A stretch of DNA of 51,366 nt from Oscillospiraceae bacterium (GCA_021769725.1 JAETSI010000021.1:1-51366); one strand, 5' to 3'; counted from the stretch's first letter, positions 24,090 to 33,106 are shown. Notes: generated from the sequence alone by a model not told the origin. A program made the numbers and translations.

Positions 24090-24597
24090 ACAGATTAATA
24101 TCATATTGATTGTCAATCAGCACATAGTTCACTGCATATTTTTGGGCAAGCGCCAACATTTGTGCATTGTCAGCGAGAACATTCTCTATTGTGCAGTCTT
24201 TGTCATCCAAGCGATTTTCGATTACACTTGCATATCTTCTTATGTCCGTAAAGTGATTCCTTATATAATCCTCGCTCATAACAAGACAAATATACTTGAT
24301 GTGTCGAGTGTATTCTCTCTCAAAATATTTTTGCCAATCAAAAGGAATATAGCATCCTTCAACAATCAGATTTTGTCTGTTTTCTATGACCGTTTTGATC
24401 ATTTCACAAACAATGGGCCACAAATATGCTGTAAGATCGGCATCTTTGCTCGTTGGAGTAAGTTCTGTATTCCCACTTCGGATCAAACCCATCTTCAAAT
24501 GATCTATTGATAAGTAAGGATATTTATATTTTTCGAGTAATTTCTGAGCAAGGGCAGTCTTGCCAGTATGTGATGCTCCCGTTATCAGAATAATCAT
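24088..24597 (-). CDS. P-loop kinase-like AAA protein (cargo module 3)
   Basis: The 169-residue protein has Walker A GASHTGKT at residues 7-14 and a lid-like middle, and resembles small nucleotide or metabolite kinases (YPYLSIDHLKMGLIRSG, NLIVEGCYIPFDWQKYF). It probably phosphorylates a small substrate. It is last in the minus-strand cargo group. A Shine-Dalgarno is weak (AGCAGG), and 88 nt separate it from the nucleotidyltransferase gene. Confidence 0.8.
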   Translation of the reverse strand: MIILITGASHTGKTALAQKLLEKYKYPYLSIDHLKMGLIRSGNTELTPTSKDADLTAYLWPIVCEMIKTVIENRQNLIVEGCYIPFDWQKYFEREYTRHIKYICLVMSEDYIRNHFTDIRRYASVIENRLDDKDCTIENVLADNAQMLALAQKYAVNYVLIDNQYDINL

Positions 24598-24685
24598 CCT
24601 GCTTTATCACCTCTATCAATACCAAATTACCGAAAATCAAAAGGGTGGACTTCCGGCTCACTCAGTTACTGTGGAAAATCAGATT

Positions 24686-25345
24686 TTAATATATCATTCG
24701 ATTTTTTAATATCCAATCAATGATCTCAATCATTGTACTCCCTCTGTTTTCTATACTCCCAATCAGTAGTTTTTCAAACCACTCCTGACATGGAATTAAT
24801 CTTAATTTTGAATATCTACGGTATAAACTGCTTGACGGGGGAATTGGTATTTTGTTGACCGCCCAGATCCCCTCCAACACTTTCCATGTGTTTGTTGTGA
24901 CAAGATAGGAAATTAGTAAAACATCTTGTTTTGAAAACGCAGATTCCAATTTCAATCTTGTACTTTTTAGCCAGTAGCAAATTTCGGATTGCTCCTTTTT
25001 TGAAATACAATAATGCTCCAGTACAGTTTCAGAATATATAATGATTTCCTGTGCCTTTCCATTATCGTATTCAATCTTCGCATCAAGATATTTATATATT
25101 TCCATTGGATTGCTTTTCAACTTACCAATAGCCTTATCAAAAGTGGTATAATGTATTTCAACCAAAACACCATCAATTAACTGTGATATAAAGTCATTCC
25201 TTTTTCCAATTACGATAATATCCAAATCAGATGAATCGGTTGCTGTACCATATGCAACAGAACCACTTAACAATACAGCATCAATGGAGGTATCTTTTTT
25301 AAACACTAAAACCAGATTATGAAATATTTCCAATTGTTTACGCAT
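24686..25345 (-). CDS. Nucleotidyltransferase-fold protein
   Basis: The 219-residue protein has the pol-beta-like signature GSVAYGTATDSSDLDIIV (residues 28-45), with two metal-binding acids, then a helical C-terminal domain. Related proteins transfer a nucleotide to an antibiotic or protein, as in aminoglycoside nucleotidyltransferases and MNT antitoxins. No HEPN partner gene is adjacent, so a toxin-antitoxin role is not supported. The start follows AAAAGGAGAAGCT. Confidence 0.83.
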   Translation of the reverse strand: MRKQLEIFHNLVLVFKKDTSIDAVLLSGSVAYGTATDSSDLDIIVIGKRNDFISQLIDGVLVEIHYTTFDKAIGKLKSNPMEIYKYLDAKIEYDNGKAQEIIIYSETVLEHYCISKKEQSEICYWLKSTRLKLESAFSKQDVLLISYLVTTNTWKVLEGIWAVNKIPIPPSSSLYRRYSKLRLIPCQEWFEKLLIGSIENRGSTMIEIIDWILKNRMIY

Positions 25346-25396
25346 AGCTTCTCCTTTTCTATACCCGTATAAACTATCTCTTTTATAGAATTCGAT

Positions 25397-25948
25397 TTAG
25401 CAGAGAGTTTCACACTCCCCATTTCGTATCTCATCAAGCGTTCTTGGAGTATAGTCCATGTATGGCATCATACACCCAACGTTATAACACGCAAACGGTA
25501 TCTCAAGTTCACTGCAGATCTCCCGATAACGTTCAAATGCGGTGTGGTCTTTTGTATTGTGAATATGACCGTAAAGGTGGACTGCTCCTCGGTATTGGTT
25601 TCGCCAATGTGCGATCGGATAATGGCAGAGAACTACTTCTGTACCGGAATCTTCAACTACCGCTATATCCCTGATCCATTCAAAATATGCTGTCATTTCC
25701 TGCGACGGCTTATCATAATTGCCAAGGATCAGATATTTCCTGCCTGCAAGCTGTGAGAGTACTTCCAATCCGGCAGGATTTTTCCATGCAAAATCACCGA
25801 GGATATAGACATCATCGTTATTTGACACAGCGTTATTCCATCGACGGACAATTTCCTGTGCCATCTGTGCAACATCCTTAAATGGTCTGCCGTCATGCTT
25901 TATGACATTTTCGTGTCCGGTGTGCAGATCAGCAATATAGTAGTTCAT
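25397..25948 (-). CDS. Calcineurin-like metallophosphoesterase
   Basis: The 183-residue protein carries the metallophosphoesterase motifs in order: DLHTGH (residues 7-12), GDFAW, GNYDK (GNHD variant), CHYPI and GHIHN. The GNYD form replaces a usual His with Tyr, which also occurs in phage-type members. It hydrolyses phosphoesters of unknown identity. It lies 32 nt after the Nudix gene and is probably co-transcribed with it. Confidence 0.87.
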   Translation of the reverse strand: MNYYIADLHTGHENVIKHDGRPFKDVAQMAQEIVRRWNNAVSNNDDVYILGDFAWKNPAGLEVLSQLAGRKYLILGNYDKPSQEMTAYFEWIRDIAVVEDSGTEVVLCHYPIAHWRNQYRGAVHLYGHIHNTKDHTAFERYREICSELEIPFACYNVGCMMPYMDYTPRTLDEIRNGECETLC

Positions 25949-25980
25949 TTCGCACCTCTTTCGTAAAGCAGGTGCTGTAA

Positions 25981-26445
25981 CTATCCAAGCAGCCTGCCCT
26001 CATATGTTCCATTTTGAATTCTGAAAAAGAATTCACTGAATTGATCGGTTTCAAAGATCTGCATCAGTTCACGCATATTCCAGATCAGATTTGCACTGTC
26101 GATCTCGTTTCTGTCAAGCCAGAACACCCTACCTTCTTCGGAACTTTTCAGTTCCCCCTCAAACTGATCTGTTTTATACAACAGAACGATATAGCGTGTA
26201 CCGTCCTCCAGTATCCAATCCTTAAATCCGCATGGCTGTGGGTTGTGAATGGTCAGCCCTGTTTCTTCTCTAATCTCACGAATGACGGAATCCAACAAAG
26301 ATTCATCAGGTTCGACATGACCGCCGGGAAATACCAGTCCGCCCTTGTACTTGTCTTTTAATCCCTGCTTTTCCTGCACAAGTACGCGTTTGTCATCATA
26401 TAGCAAGCACATATTGGTAAGTTCAATTTTTGATGATCTGTCCAC
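25981..26445 (-). CDS. Nudix hydrolase
   Basis: The 154-residue protein has an intact Nudix box, GGHVEPDESLLDSVIREIREE followed by TGL, which hydrolyses nucleoside diphosphates linked to another group (MutT-like). The GTG at 26445 has a strong CAGGAGG upstream and is preferred over ATG codons at 26493 and 26481, which lie in the promoter region. First gene of cargo module 3. Confidence 0.88.
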   Translation of the reverse strand: MDRSSKIELTNMCLLYDDKRVLVQEKQGLKDKYKGGLVFPGGHVEPDESLLDSVIREIREETGLTIHNPQPCGFKDWILEDGTRYIVLLYKTDQFEGELKSSEEGRVFWLDRNEIDSANLIWNMRELMQIFETDQFSEFFFRIQNGTYEGRLLG

Positions 26446-26481
26446 AATAATCCTCCTGTTCTTTACGTATATCCTATCCAT

Positions 26482-26510
26482 ATTATACATCAAAATTTTC
26501 TAAATTGCAA
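26482..26510 (-). promoter_or_regulatory. Promoter of cargo module 3
   Basis: On the minus strand TTGCAA, 17 bp, TATAAT. The -35 hexamer is palindromic and abuts the plus-strand AAGGAGG of the distal tail gene. Confidence 0.85.
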
Positions 26511-26522
26511 GGAGGCAATACC

Positions 26523-27380
26523 ATGTTTTTCAAACTCATTTTAGAAAATCTAATTGGCGACCAAATCAACATGACCGCCACGACAAACCAATATATGACC
26601 TCAAAAATAGACGGCTTGTCGCCGCCACCCGGAACGATCAGCACTTCCGGCTATGCAGGCATGGACGGCAGCTACCTGAACAACGCTTTTATTGAAAAGC
26701 GAAATATGGTGATCTCTTTTGAAATGCGTGGTATGGGAATAGAAATCCGAAGGCATCAGCTTTACAAAGTGGTCAAGCCTTCACGATATATCAAAATCTA
26801 CTACAAAACAGCAGGAATTGATGTGTTCGCAGAGGGCTATGTTGAGTCCTGCGAGGTGCAGAATTTCGAGCAGTTCACCACTGGGCAAATCTCCATTCTC
26901 TGTCCGGATATTTACTGGTACTCCACGGTTTCGCAAATGGCGTATTATAGCCATGTTACTGGCGGATTCACGTTTCCGTTCCCGACAGAGGAAAATCCGG
27001 AGCCGTTTACCCTCGGACGCTACAACACGAATAACATCATGGAGATCACCAACGACGGCGATGAAACGGGATTCACGCTTGAAATTGAAGCCCTTGATGA
27101 TGTCCGTTCTCCCACGCTGTACAATGCAGATACGGACGAATATCTGCAAATTACAGGCGATTTGCAAGCCGGAGACATTATCACTGTGACGACCAAAACA
27201 GGCAATAAAACTGTAACGCTGAATCGTGGCGGTGTAAAAAGCAACATCATTAACAGACTTGTGTCAGGTTCAACTTGGCTGACGCTCCGTGAAGGCAAAA
27301 ACCGCTTTTATTTGCGTGGCACGGGATTGAATAATCTCAAGGTAAAAATCATTCACACGAACGCATATCTGGGGGTCTAA
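26523..27380 (+). CDS. Distal tail protein (Dit)
   Basis: The 285-residue protein begins MFFKLILENLIGDQINMTATTNQYMTSKIDGLSPPPGTIS, typical of siphophage Dit proteins that form the hub below the tail tube. A C-terminal beta-rich half (TGFTLEIEALDDV, GNKTVTLNRGG, STWLTLREGKN) fits the galectin-like domain. The start follows AAGGAGG. In related phages it normally follows the tape measure within tens of bases; here about 4.8 kb of cargo intervenes. Confidence 0.88.
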   Translation: MFFKLILENLIGDQINMTATTNQYMTSKIDGLSPPPGTISTSGYAGMDGSYLNNAFIEKRNMVISFEMRGMGIEIRRHQLYKVVKPSRYIKIYYKTAGIDVFAEGYVESCEVQNFEQFTTGQISILCPDIYWYSTVSQMAYYSHVTGGFTFPFPTEENPEPFTLGRYNTNNIMEITNDGDETGFTLEIEALDDVRSPTLYNADTDEYLQITGDLQAGDIITVTTKTGNKTVTLNRGGVKSNIINRLVSGSTWLTLREGKNRFYLRGTGLNNLKVKIIHTNAYLGV

Positions 27381-27381
27381 G

Positions 27382-28494
27382 ATGCAAATTGAAGTGTACA
27401 AAATGACGGCAGAGGGCGATAATCTGACGATTTCTCTCGAGGCAATTTGTGACAGTTTCTCTTCATTGCTGTGGGATATTGAGTATTACCAGTGCGGCAG
27501 TTTTGAGGTGTATATCGCCGCAAATCCGCAGAATATCACTGTTTTTCAGACCGGAAGAATTGTCGGAAGAGATGATGATAATGAACATTTTGGAATTATT
27601 GAATCCGTTAAAATTGAAACGGATACAGAAAATGGCGACTATCTGACAGTTACAGGTCGATTTCTTATGTGTCTGTTGGAACGGCGTATCATATACCCGA
27701 CTTGTTCATTTACCAAGCAGACAAGCTACTCGGATATTGTCCGTTCAGTCGTTTCTCAGAATGCTTTGAGGAACGATAACCGCAGTATTCCGGGACTTTT
27801 GCTCGGAACTGTAATCGGTGCTTGTTGGAGCAAAACGGCAACCTTGCAGGTCAGCTATGATAATCTTATGGATTGGATTTATACCATCTGTGAGAAGATA
27901 GGCGGTACGGCAAATATCCGCCTTGTAAAAAGCAGCGACGAAAAATACAAAATGGTTCTGGACTTATCTGAGGGTATCGACAGAAGTATAGAACAAGAAG
28001 AAAATCCTCACATTATCTTCTCCGATGCATACAGCAACCTTCTTTCATTCTCCTATGCAGAGGATAACAGCATCCAGCGGAATTTTGCCTACATTCTTGG
28101 CAAAGGCGAGGGCGAAGAACGCAAGAGAACAGTGTATTTCGACGGAGATGAGCCGTCTTTTTTTATGCGTTATGAGGTCTATGCGGATTCCAAGGACATG
28201 GCTGATGAGCAGCAGGAAAATGGCGAAACAAAGGCAATTCCGGAAGAGGAATATATTGAACTGCTGAAAGAGCGTGGCAAGGAAAAAATCGTCCTGCCGC
28301 TGACTGTTTCAGAGTCTCAAATTGCTGTGCAGTCGATGCAGTTCACATACAATATTGATTATTTTGTAGGTGATCATGTGACGGTAGAACACCAGCGATT
28401 TGGCTTAACACAGCCGAAAATCCAGTTAATCGGAATGATAGAAAGTTTCGACCAGAACGGCAGAAACCTCACACCAACTTTCAAAGGAGCGTGA
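27382..28494 (+). CDS. Tail tip protein, Gp37-like
   Basis: The 370-residue protein resembles the ReqiPepy6 Gp37-like family, which replaces the Tal N-terminal domain in many Firmicutes siphophages. It contains WDIEYYQCGSFEVYIA, GIIESVKIETDTENGDYLTVTGR, LLERRIIYP, SYDNLMDWIYTICEKIGG and a C-terminal YFVGDHVTVEHQRFG. It forms part of the baseplate hub. Start at 1 nt after the Dit stop. Confidence 0.85.
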   Translation: MQIEVYKMTAEGDNLTISLEAICDSFSSLLWDIEYYQCGSFEVYIAANPQNITVFQTGRIVGRDDDNEHFGIIESVKIETDTENGDYLTVTGRFLMCLLERRIIYPTCSFTKQTSYSDIVRSVVSQNALRNDNRSIPGLLLGTVIGACWSKTATLQVSYDNLMDWIYTICEKIGGTANIRLVKSSDEKYKMVLDLSEGIDRSIEQEENPHIIFSDAYSNLLSFSYAEDNSIQRNFAYILGKGEGEERKRTVYFDGDEPSFFMRYEVYADSKDMADEQQENGETKAIPEEEYIELLKERGKEKIVLPLTVSESQIAVQSMQFTYNIDYFVGDHVTVEHQRFGLTQPKIQLIGMIESFDQNGRNLTPTFKGA

Positions 28495-28499
28495 TTTTT

Positions 28500-29642
28500 A
28501 TGGCATTTTACAGCGGATTTTTTAATTCAAAAGGGCTTGACCGCACCTATACCGCAGAAAATTTCTGTGACTATCTCGGAAGCATTATTTGCAACGGCAT
28601 TCAGGATAATTACGGCGACTGTTTTGCTATCACTGCAAACGGTGATTTGACAGTCACAATCGGCTCAGGCAAGGCGTGGATCAACGGTCACTATTTCATC
28701 AACGACACCTCTCACACGCTGGATTTGTCACAGTATGTGGACGAGTCCCTGAACAAGTATCTCGTTATCGGCATCTATTGTGATACGAGCGATTCTCTGC
28801 GAAAGTGCGATATGGAGGTAAAAGCAGGAACGGCGGCAACATCACCAACAACTCCGGTTTTTACCAACACCAAGACAAGAACTTATCTCACAATTGCTTC
28901 TATTTATCTGCGTGCCGGGACGACTGAAATCAAGCAGTCGAATATCTCAGATTATCGGGACAACACCACCAGATGTGGCTATGTCAAGTGCATTTTAGGC
29001 AAGTGCAAGGTCTCGGAAATGCTTGCTGAACTGATCCAGATTCGTGAGGATTTAAGTGGTCTGAAAGACGGTTCTCTCTCCGATGCGGTCAAGGAATTGC
29101 AGCATCATGCATTTAACACGGCAGATAGGGTTGTGTTTACGAAGGACGAGGACGGCAGATTTTTCTATCAGGATGCTGACGGAAATAACGTCACCGGAGA
29201 GGTCAAAATCAACGGTATTCCCTATCTTTTCGCCACTAACGGTGCTCTTAGAACCGGTTGGAGAACTGTGTTCAGTAAGCGTTATTACTACGATATGCAG
29301 ACCGGAAATATTCAGCTTGGTTGGGTTGAATATATGGATAAAATGTACTATGTCACGCTGTCCGAGGGTAAGCTGGTCAACCAGCACCGCACGATTGACG
29401 GCAAGCGGTACTGGTTTGACAGCTATGGTGTTGCGACTGAATCGAACTGTGTTAATTACCCCGATGCTAACGGTGACGGCATGGTCACTGCCACCGATGC
29501 TTCAACAGTGCTTCAATTTTCTTCATCTTGCGGTGTTGGGGAATATACAAATGACGAGAACGGCTGGGAGCAGTTTTTAGCGGACAGAGCAGCCAATGCA
29601 AAAAGTGAAAGCTCGGCAGACGGAAATGGGGGTGAAAGCTAA
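28500..29642 (+). CDS. Tail tip receptor-binding protein with wall-binding repeats and dockerin-like loop
   Basis: The 380-residue protein begins with a baseplate upper-domain fold (residues 1-200: TVTIGSGKAWINGHYFINDTSHTLDLS). Residues 238-316 contain three to four aromatic repeats (GIPYLFATNGALRTGW, KRYYYDMQTGNIQLGW, KRYWFDSYGVATES) like choline- or wall-binding repeats. Residues 320-345 contain DANGDGMVTATD followed by ASTVLQF, matching a type I dockerin calcium-binding half. Only one clear dockerin repeat is present. ATG 28500 with AAAGGAGC is chosen over the GTG at 28491. Probably mediates host binding. Confidence 0.85.
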   Translation: MAFYSGFFNSKGLDRTYTAENFCDYLGSIICNGIQDNYGDCFAITANGDLTVTIGSGKAWINGHYFINDTSHTLDLSQYVDESLNKYLVIGIYCDTSDSLRKCDMEVKAGTAATSPTTPVFTNTKTRTYLTIASIYLRAGTTEIKQSNISDYRDNTTRCGYVKCILGKCKVSEMLAELIQIREDLSGLKDGSLSDAVKELQHHAFNTADRVVFTKDEDGRFFYQDADGNNVTGEVKINGIPYLFATNGALRTGWRTVFSKRYYYDMQTGNIQLGWVEYMDKMYYVTLSEGKLVNQHRTIDGKRYWFDSYGVATESNCVNYPDANGDGMVTATDASTVLQFSSSCGVGEYTNDENGWEQFLADRAANAKSESSADGNGGES

Positions 29643-31351
29643 TGTGGAAATTTCTCGTAAAAAACCAGAGCATTGAGATTCTGGAGCGTGAAGTACTGGC
29701 GGATCATCAGATCCAGTATGTGCAGTTTAAGTTTACTTTTGATGGCGATTGGAAGAAGTTTCACAAGGTGGTGCAGTTCTCACAGTGTGACGAGATATAT
29801 TCTATCGTTCTCGGCTTTGACGGCACAACTTGTTACCTTCCTGCGGAGCTTCATGTTGGTGCGGTAAAGATGTCTGTGTTCGGATATGACGCGGAATCCG
29901 ATACGACAGTAAGAGCAACAACAGTTCCGGTCACGCTGAATATTCGTGAATCTGGATTTGTTGGTGATGACGATACACCCATTCCTCCAACGCCCGATCT
30001 TTACACACAGTTGCTAAAGAAAATCTCCGAAATTCAGGCAGGCATTGACGGTAAAGACGGTCTCTCGGCATATGAGATTGCCAAAGAAAATGGCTTTGTG
30101 GGGACGGTTGCGGAATGGCTGGAAAGTCTCAAAGGTGCGGACGGACTTCCCGGAAAGGATGGTGTGAACGGTAAAAATGGTGTTGATGGAAAAGATGGCA
30201 AAGACGGAAAGGACGGCAGAGATGGTGTAGACGGAATCACTCCGGATATGTCGGAATATCCGAAAAAATCATATGTCGATGATGAACTTCTGGCAATCCG
30301 TGAGTCAATGATTCCGCTGACAAGAGAACTGCACTCCCACGAAAATATGGCTGTGCTGGACTCATTAACTGCTGAACAAGTGGCTATGTTTGGCGATTTA
30401 CAGCAATTTCAGGACAGTACGAAGTATGAGATTCAGACGATTAATGAGGAGCTTTTTACACTGAATTCACAGCGGCATACACATGAGAATAAGGAAATAC
30501 TTGATTCATTAACGACTGAACAAGTCGCTCTGTTAGGTGGTTTACAGCAGTTTGAGGATAGCACACAGTACGATATTCAGACCTTGCAGGAATCCGTTTC
30601 ACCTATCATTTCGCAGGCACATTGGCATCATAACCTGACAACGCTGAACAGCATCACATCTGCCAAAATCGCTAAATGGGACAGCTTTGAAAACTTTGGC
30701 ACTCAGATAAACGGACTCAGCACGAGAATTACTGTTTACTCTGATTTGGTGGAAAACAGTGTAGCACGAATTGGAACGGCTGAACAAAATATTGAGAGCT
30801 TGCAAAAGCAGATCGATGCTCTGAAAAATGGCAATGAGCCTGTTATTCTCTTCTGCTCCGGGCAGGATGCAATGAGCGTGTATGCACCGGAAATCGGCGT
30901 TATTCTGAATGGCGGTTACCATTTAATGACGGATTTTGTTGCGGAGCATCCGCAGTTTTGCCATGCTGACAATGAATATGCTTTATCCTATTCGCAGGAC
31001 GATTTCGGGTGGGATGCACAGATTCTCACAGTCTGTACAAAGGCTATTTCGCTGACAGAAAAGTCTGAAATCATAATCAGCTATCTTTCAGGGGCAACGG
31101 AGAATGGAAGTCTGTACCTTGTGCCAAAACCGGAGAAAATCGATGTTCCCGTTACGATTTATGTAAACAATCAAATCACTGCAAACAATGCAATATCGCT
31201 GAGTTTCAAGTGGCTGCAATCGGAGAATTTTATCACAACACTTACAGAATGCAGCGGTGTTTCTGACGGTGAATATTACCTTGCATGGGTTGGCAGAAGC
31301 AATAACACGCATCCGTATATCCGAAGTATTAAAATTTTGGAGGTCAAGTAA
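29642..31351 (+). CDS. Tail fibre protein with collagen-like and HxH repeats
   Basis: The 569-residue protein has an N-terminal attachment domain (residues 1-110), a collagen-like Gly-X-Y tract (residues 164-199, rich in GKDG), and three tandem 48-residue repeats beginning HSHEN (231), HTHEN (279) and HWHHN (327). A coiled coil follows and then a C-terminal beta-rich domain. Collagen tracts form trimers in phage fibres, and HxH motifs can bind metal inside intertwined fibres. The start overlaps the previous stop (TAATG). Confidence 0.88.
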   Translation: MWKFLVKNQSIEILEREVLADHQIQYVQFKFTFDGDWKKFHKVVQFSQCDEIYSIVLGFDGTTCYLPAELHVGAVKMSVFGYDAESDTTVRATTVPVTLNIRESGFVGDDDTPIPPTPDLYTQLLKKISEIQAGIDGKDGLSAYEIAKENGFVGTVAEWLESLKGADGLPGKDGVNGKNGVDGKDGKDGKDGRDGVDGITPDMSEYPKKSYVDDELLAIRESMIPLTRELHSHENMAVLDSLTAEQVAMFGDLQQFQDSTKYEIQTINEELFTLNSQRHTHENKEILDSLTTEQVALLGGLQQFEDSTQYDIQTLQESVSPIISQAHWHHNLTTLNSITSAKIAKWDSFENFGTQINGLSTRITVYSDLVENSVARIGTAEQNIESLQKQIDALKNGNEPVILFCSGQDAMSVYAPEIGVILNGGYHLMTDFVAEHPQFCHADNEYALSYSQDDFGWDAQILTVCTKAISLTEKSEIIISYLSGATENGSLYLVPKPEKIDVPVTIYVNNQITANNAISLSFKWLQSENFITTLTECSGVSDGEYYLAWVGRSNNTHPYIRSIKILEVK

Positions 31352-31879
31352 ATGAAAAATCAGTCAAGGAGGAATCATATGAAAGAAAATATTTGCACTG
31401 CCGCCGGAATGATCGGCGGCCTTTTTGCGGCTCTGCTCGGCGGTTGGGATACTGCTCTGATCACGTTGGTGATTTTTATGGCGGTCGATTTTACGACCGG
31501 AGTAATCAGTGCGGCTCTGGGCAAATCCAAGCACAGCAAGACAGGACGGCTCAGTTCCAAGGCTGGATGGTATGGACTTGCGAAAAAGTTCTGTACACTG
31601 CTTATTATCGTTGTAGCAGTCCGCATGGATATCCTGATCGGGACAACGTATATTCGTGATGCGACCTGCATTGGTTTTTGCATGAATGAGTTGCTGTCAA
31701 TCATTGAGAACACCAGTTTGATTGGAATTCCCTATCCTGATGCAATTAAAAAAGGCATCGAAGTTCTGCAAAAGAAAACAAATAAAATGGACAGCAGTTT
31801 TCAGCAGATGATTGATGCTTTGGAAAATGATGAGAAAGAAAATGAGAAGGAAAATAAGGAGGACAAACAGCATGATTAA
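31352..31879 (+). CDS. Holin with a dual-start arrangement
   Basis: The 175-residue protein has GGLFAALLGGWDTALITLVIFMAVDFTTGVISAAL and a second hydrophobic segment, matching the toxin-secretion/phage holin family (holin_4). Two starts, 31352 and 31379, are nine codons apart. Each has its own strong ribosome-binding site (GGAGGT, 31339-31344; AAGGAGG, 31366-31372). The longer form adds MKNQSRRNH, with extra positive charge, as in antiholins. It precedes the endolysin and overlaps it. Confidence 0.88.
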   Translation: MKNQSRRNHMKENICTAAGMIGGLFAALLGGWDTALITLVIFMAVDFTTGVISAALGKSKHSKTGRLSSKAGWYGLAKKFCTLLIIVVAVRMDILIGTTYIRDATCIGFCMNELLSIIENTSLIGIPYPDAIKKGIEVLQKKTNKMDSSFQQMIDALENDEKENEKENKEDKQHD

Positions 31880-33062
31880 AAAGTTTGAATCAGGCGATAA
31901 ATCGCAGCTTTCACCGCATTTCAATGTGCAGGAATTTCGCTGTAAATGCGGTAAGGAGCATGAAATTTTACTCAGTATGGAACTTGTGGATAAGCTGGAA
32001 AAGCTTTATTCTGCTTTGAACTGCTCTAAAATTATTGTGACCTCTGGTTATAGATGTACTGCTCATGATAAAAATGTGGGAGGTTCTGGTTCCGGACAGC
32101 ATACCAAGGGCAATGCGGCGGATATTTGCTGCTACGGTCAGGATGGGCAGCCGATTTCCAGTAAGACCGTTTGCTGTAAGGCACAGGACATTGGATTTGG
32201 CGGCATTGCAAACATCACAGCAGAATACAAGTACACTCATGTGGATGTCCGCACAGGCTCAAAATGGTACGGCGATGAAATCAAAGGTAATAGCACAGTC
32301 ACAAGTGATTTTTACCAGTATTTCGGCATTTCAAAGAGTAACGAACCGCTTATGAAGGGTATTGATGTGAGTGTTCACAATAGCAATATTGACTGGCAGA
32401 AAGTGAAAAATGCAGGAATTCAGTTTGCCATTCTCCGTTCAGGCTACGGGCGTGAACTCTCTCAGAAAGATGCAAAGTTCGAGGAGAATTACAAAAATGC
32501 AAAGGCTGTGAATATGCCTATTGGTGCTTACTGGTACAGTTATGCCATGTCCGAGGATGAAGCAAGATTGGAAGCGGATGTGTTCCTCAAAATTATTGAG
32601 GGAAAGCATTTTGAAATGCCTGTTTACTTCGATTTAGAGGAGAAAAAGCAGTTTGACCTTGGCAAGGAAAAAGTTTCTGCAATTATGAGAGCGTTTCTTG
32701 AAAAGGTTGAATCTGCTGGTTATTTTGTCGGATTGTACGGTTCTGCATCTTCGCTCACTACGCATACCGCTGATGATATCAAATCCCACTACACCATCTG
32801 GCTGGCACACTGGACTGAGCAGACTAATTACAGCGGAGCTTACGGTATCTGGCAGTATTCCTCTGAGGGCAAAGTTAATGGTATCAGCGGAAATGTGGAT
32901 ATGGATATCTGTTACAATGATTTTCCGACAATTATCAAGAATAAAAAACTGAACGGTTTCGGTAATGAGCAAATTTCCACACCTGAACCCGACGGCACGA
33001 CCGCCAACGTCACTGTAAAAATCGGCAATGAAACCTACAAAGGCAACCTGGCAAAGGTGTGA
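31872..33062 (+). CDS. Two-domain endolysin: M15 peptidase and GH25 muramidase
   Basis: The 396-residue protein has an N-terminal M15-type peptidase (SGYRCTAHDKNVGGSGSGQHTKG, His77, Asp84, and THVDV with His123 and Asp125). A GH25 lysozyme follows from residue 162 (GIDVSVHNSNIDWQKVK, FAILRSGYG, VYFDLEE with Asp254/Glu256, GIWQYSS). A short C-terminal region follows. The two domains cut peptide cross-links and glycan strands. No signal peptide is visible, so export depends on the holin. Start at ATG 31872 with AAGGAGGA. Confidence 0.93.
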   Translation: MIKKFESGDKSQLSPHFNVQEFRCKCGKEHEILLSMELVDKLEKLYSALNCSKIIVTSGYRCTAHDKNVGGSGSGQHTKGNAADICCYGQDGQPISSKTVCCKAQDIGFGGIANITAEYKYTHVDVRTGSKWYGDEIKGNSTVTSDFYQYFGISKSNEPLMKGIDVSVHNSNIDWQKVKNAGIQFAILRSGYGRELSQKDAKFEENYKNAKAVNMPIGAYWYSYAMSEDEARLEADVFLKIIEGKHFEMPVYFDLEEKKQFDLGKEKVSAIMRAFLEKVESAGYFVGLYGSASSLTTHTADDIKSHYTIWLAHWTEQTNYSGAYGIWQYSSEGKVNGISGNVDMDICYNDFPTIIKNKKLNGFGNEQISTPEPDGTTANVTVKIGNETYKGNLAKV

Positions 33063-33069
33063 AAACAAA

Positions 33070-33106
33070 TTCCCCGGAACAGCTCAAACCGAACAGTTCC
33101 GGGGAA
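33070..33106. terminator. Bidirectional terminator between endolysin and Hsp20
   Basis: TTCCCCGGAAC (33070-33080) and GTTCCGGGGAA (33096-33106) form an 11-bp stem. T-rich sequence follows on the minus strand and weaker T-richness on the plus strand. Confidence 0.8.

Noticed and set aside
24686..25345. MNT/HEPN toxin-antitoxin pair
   Set aside because: The nucleotidyltransferase has no HEPN partner beside it; neighbours are a phosphoesterase and a P-loop kinase.
30131..30238. CRISPR-like short repeats
   Set aside because: The repeats encode an in-frame collagen-like Gly-X-Y tract inside a tail fibre gene; there are no spacers.
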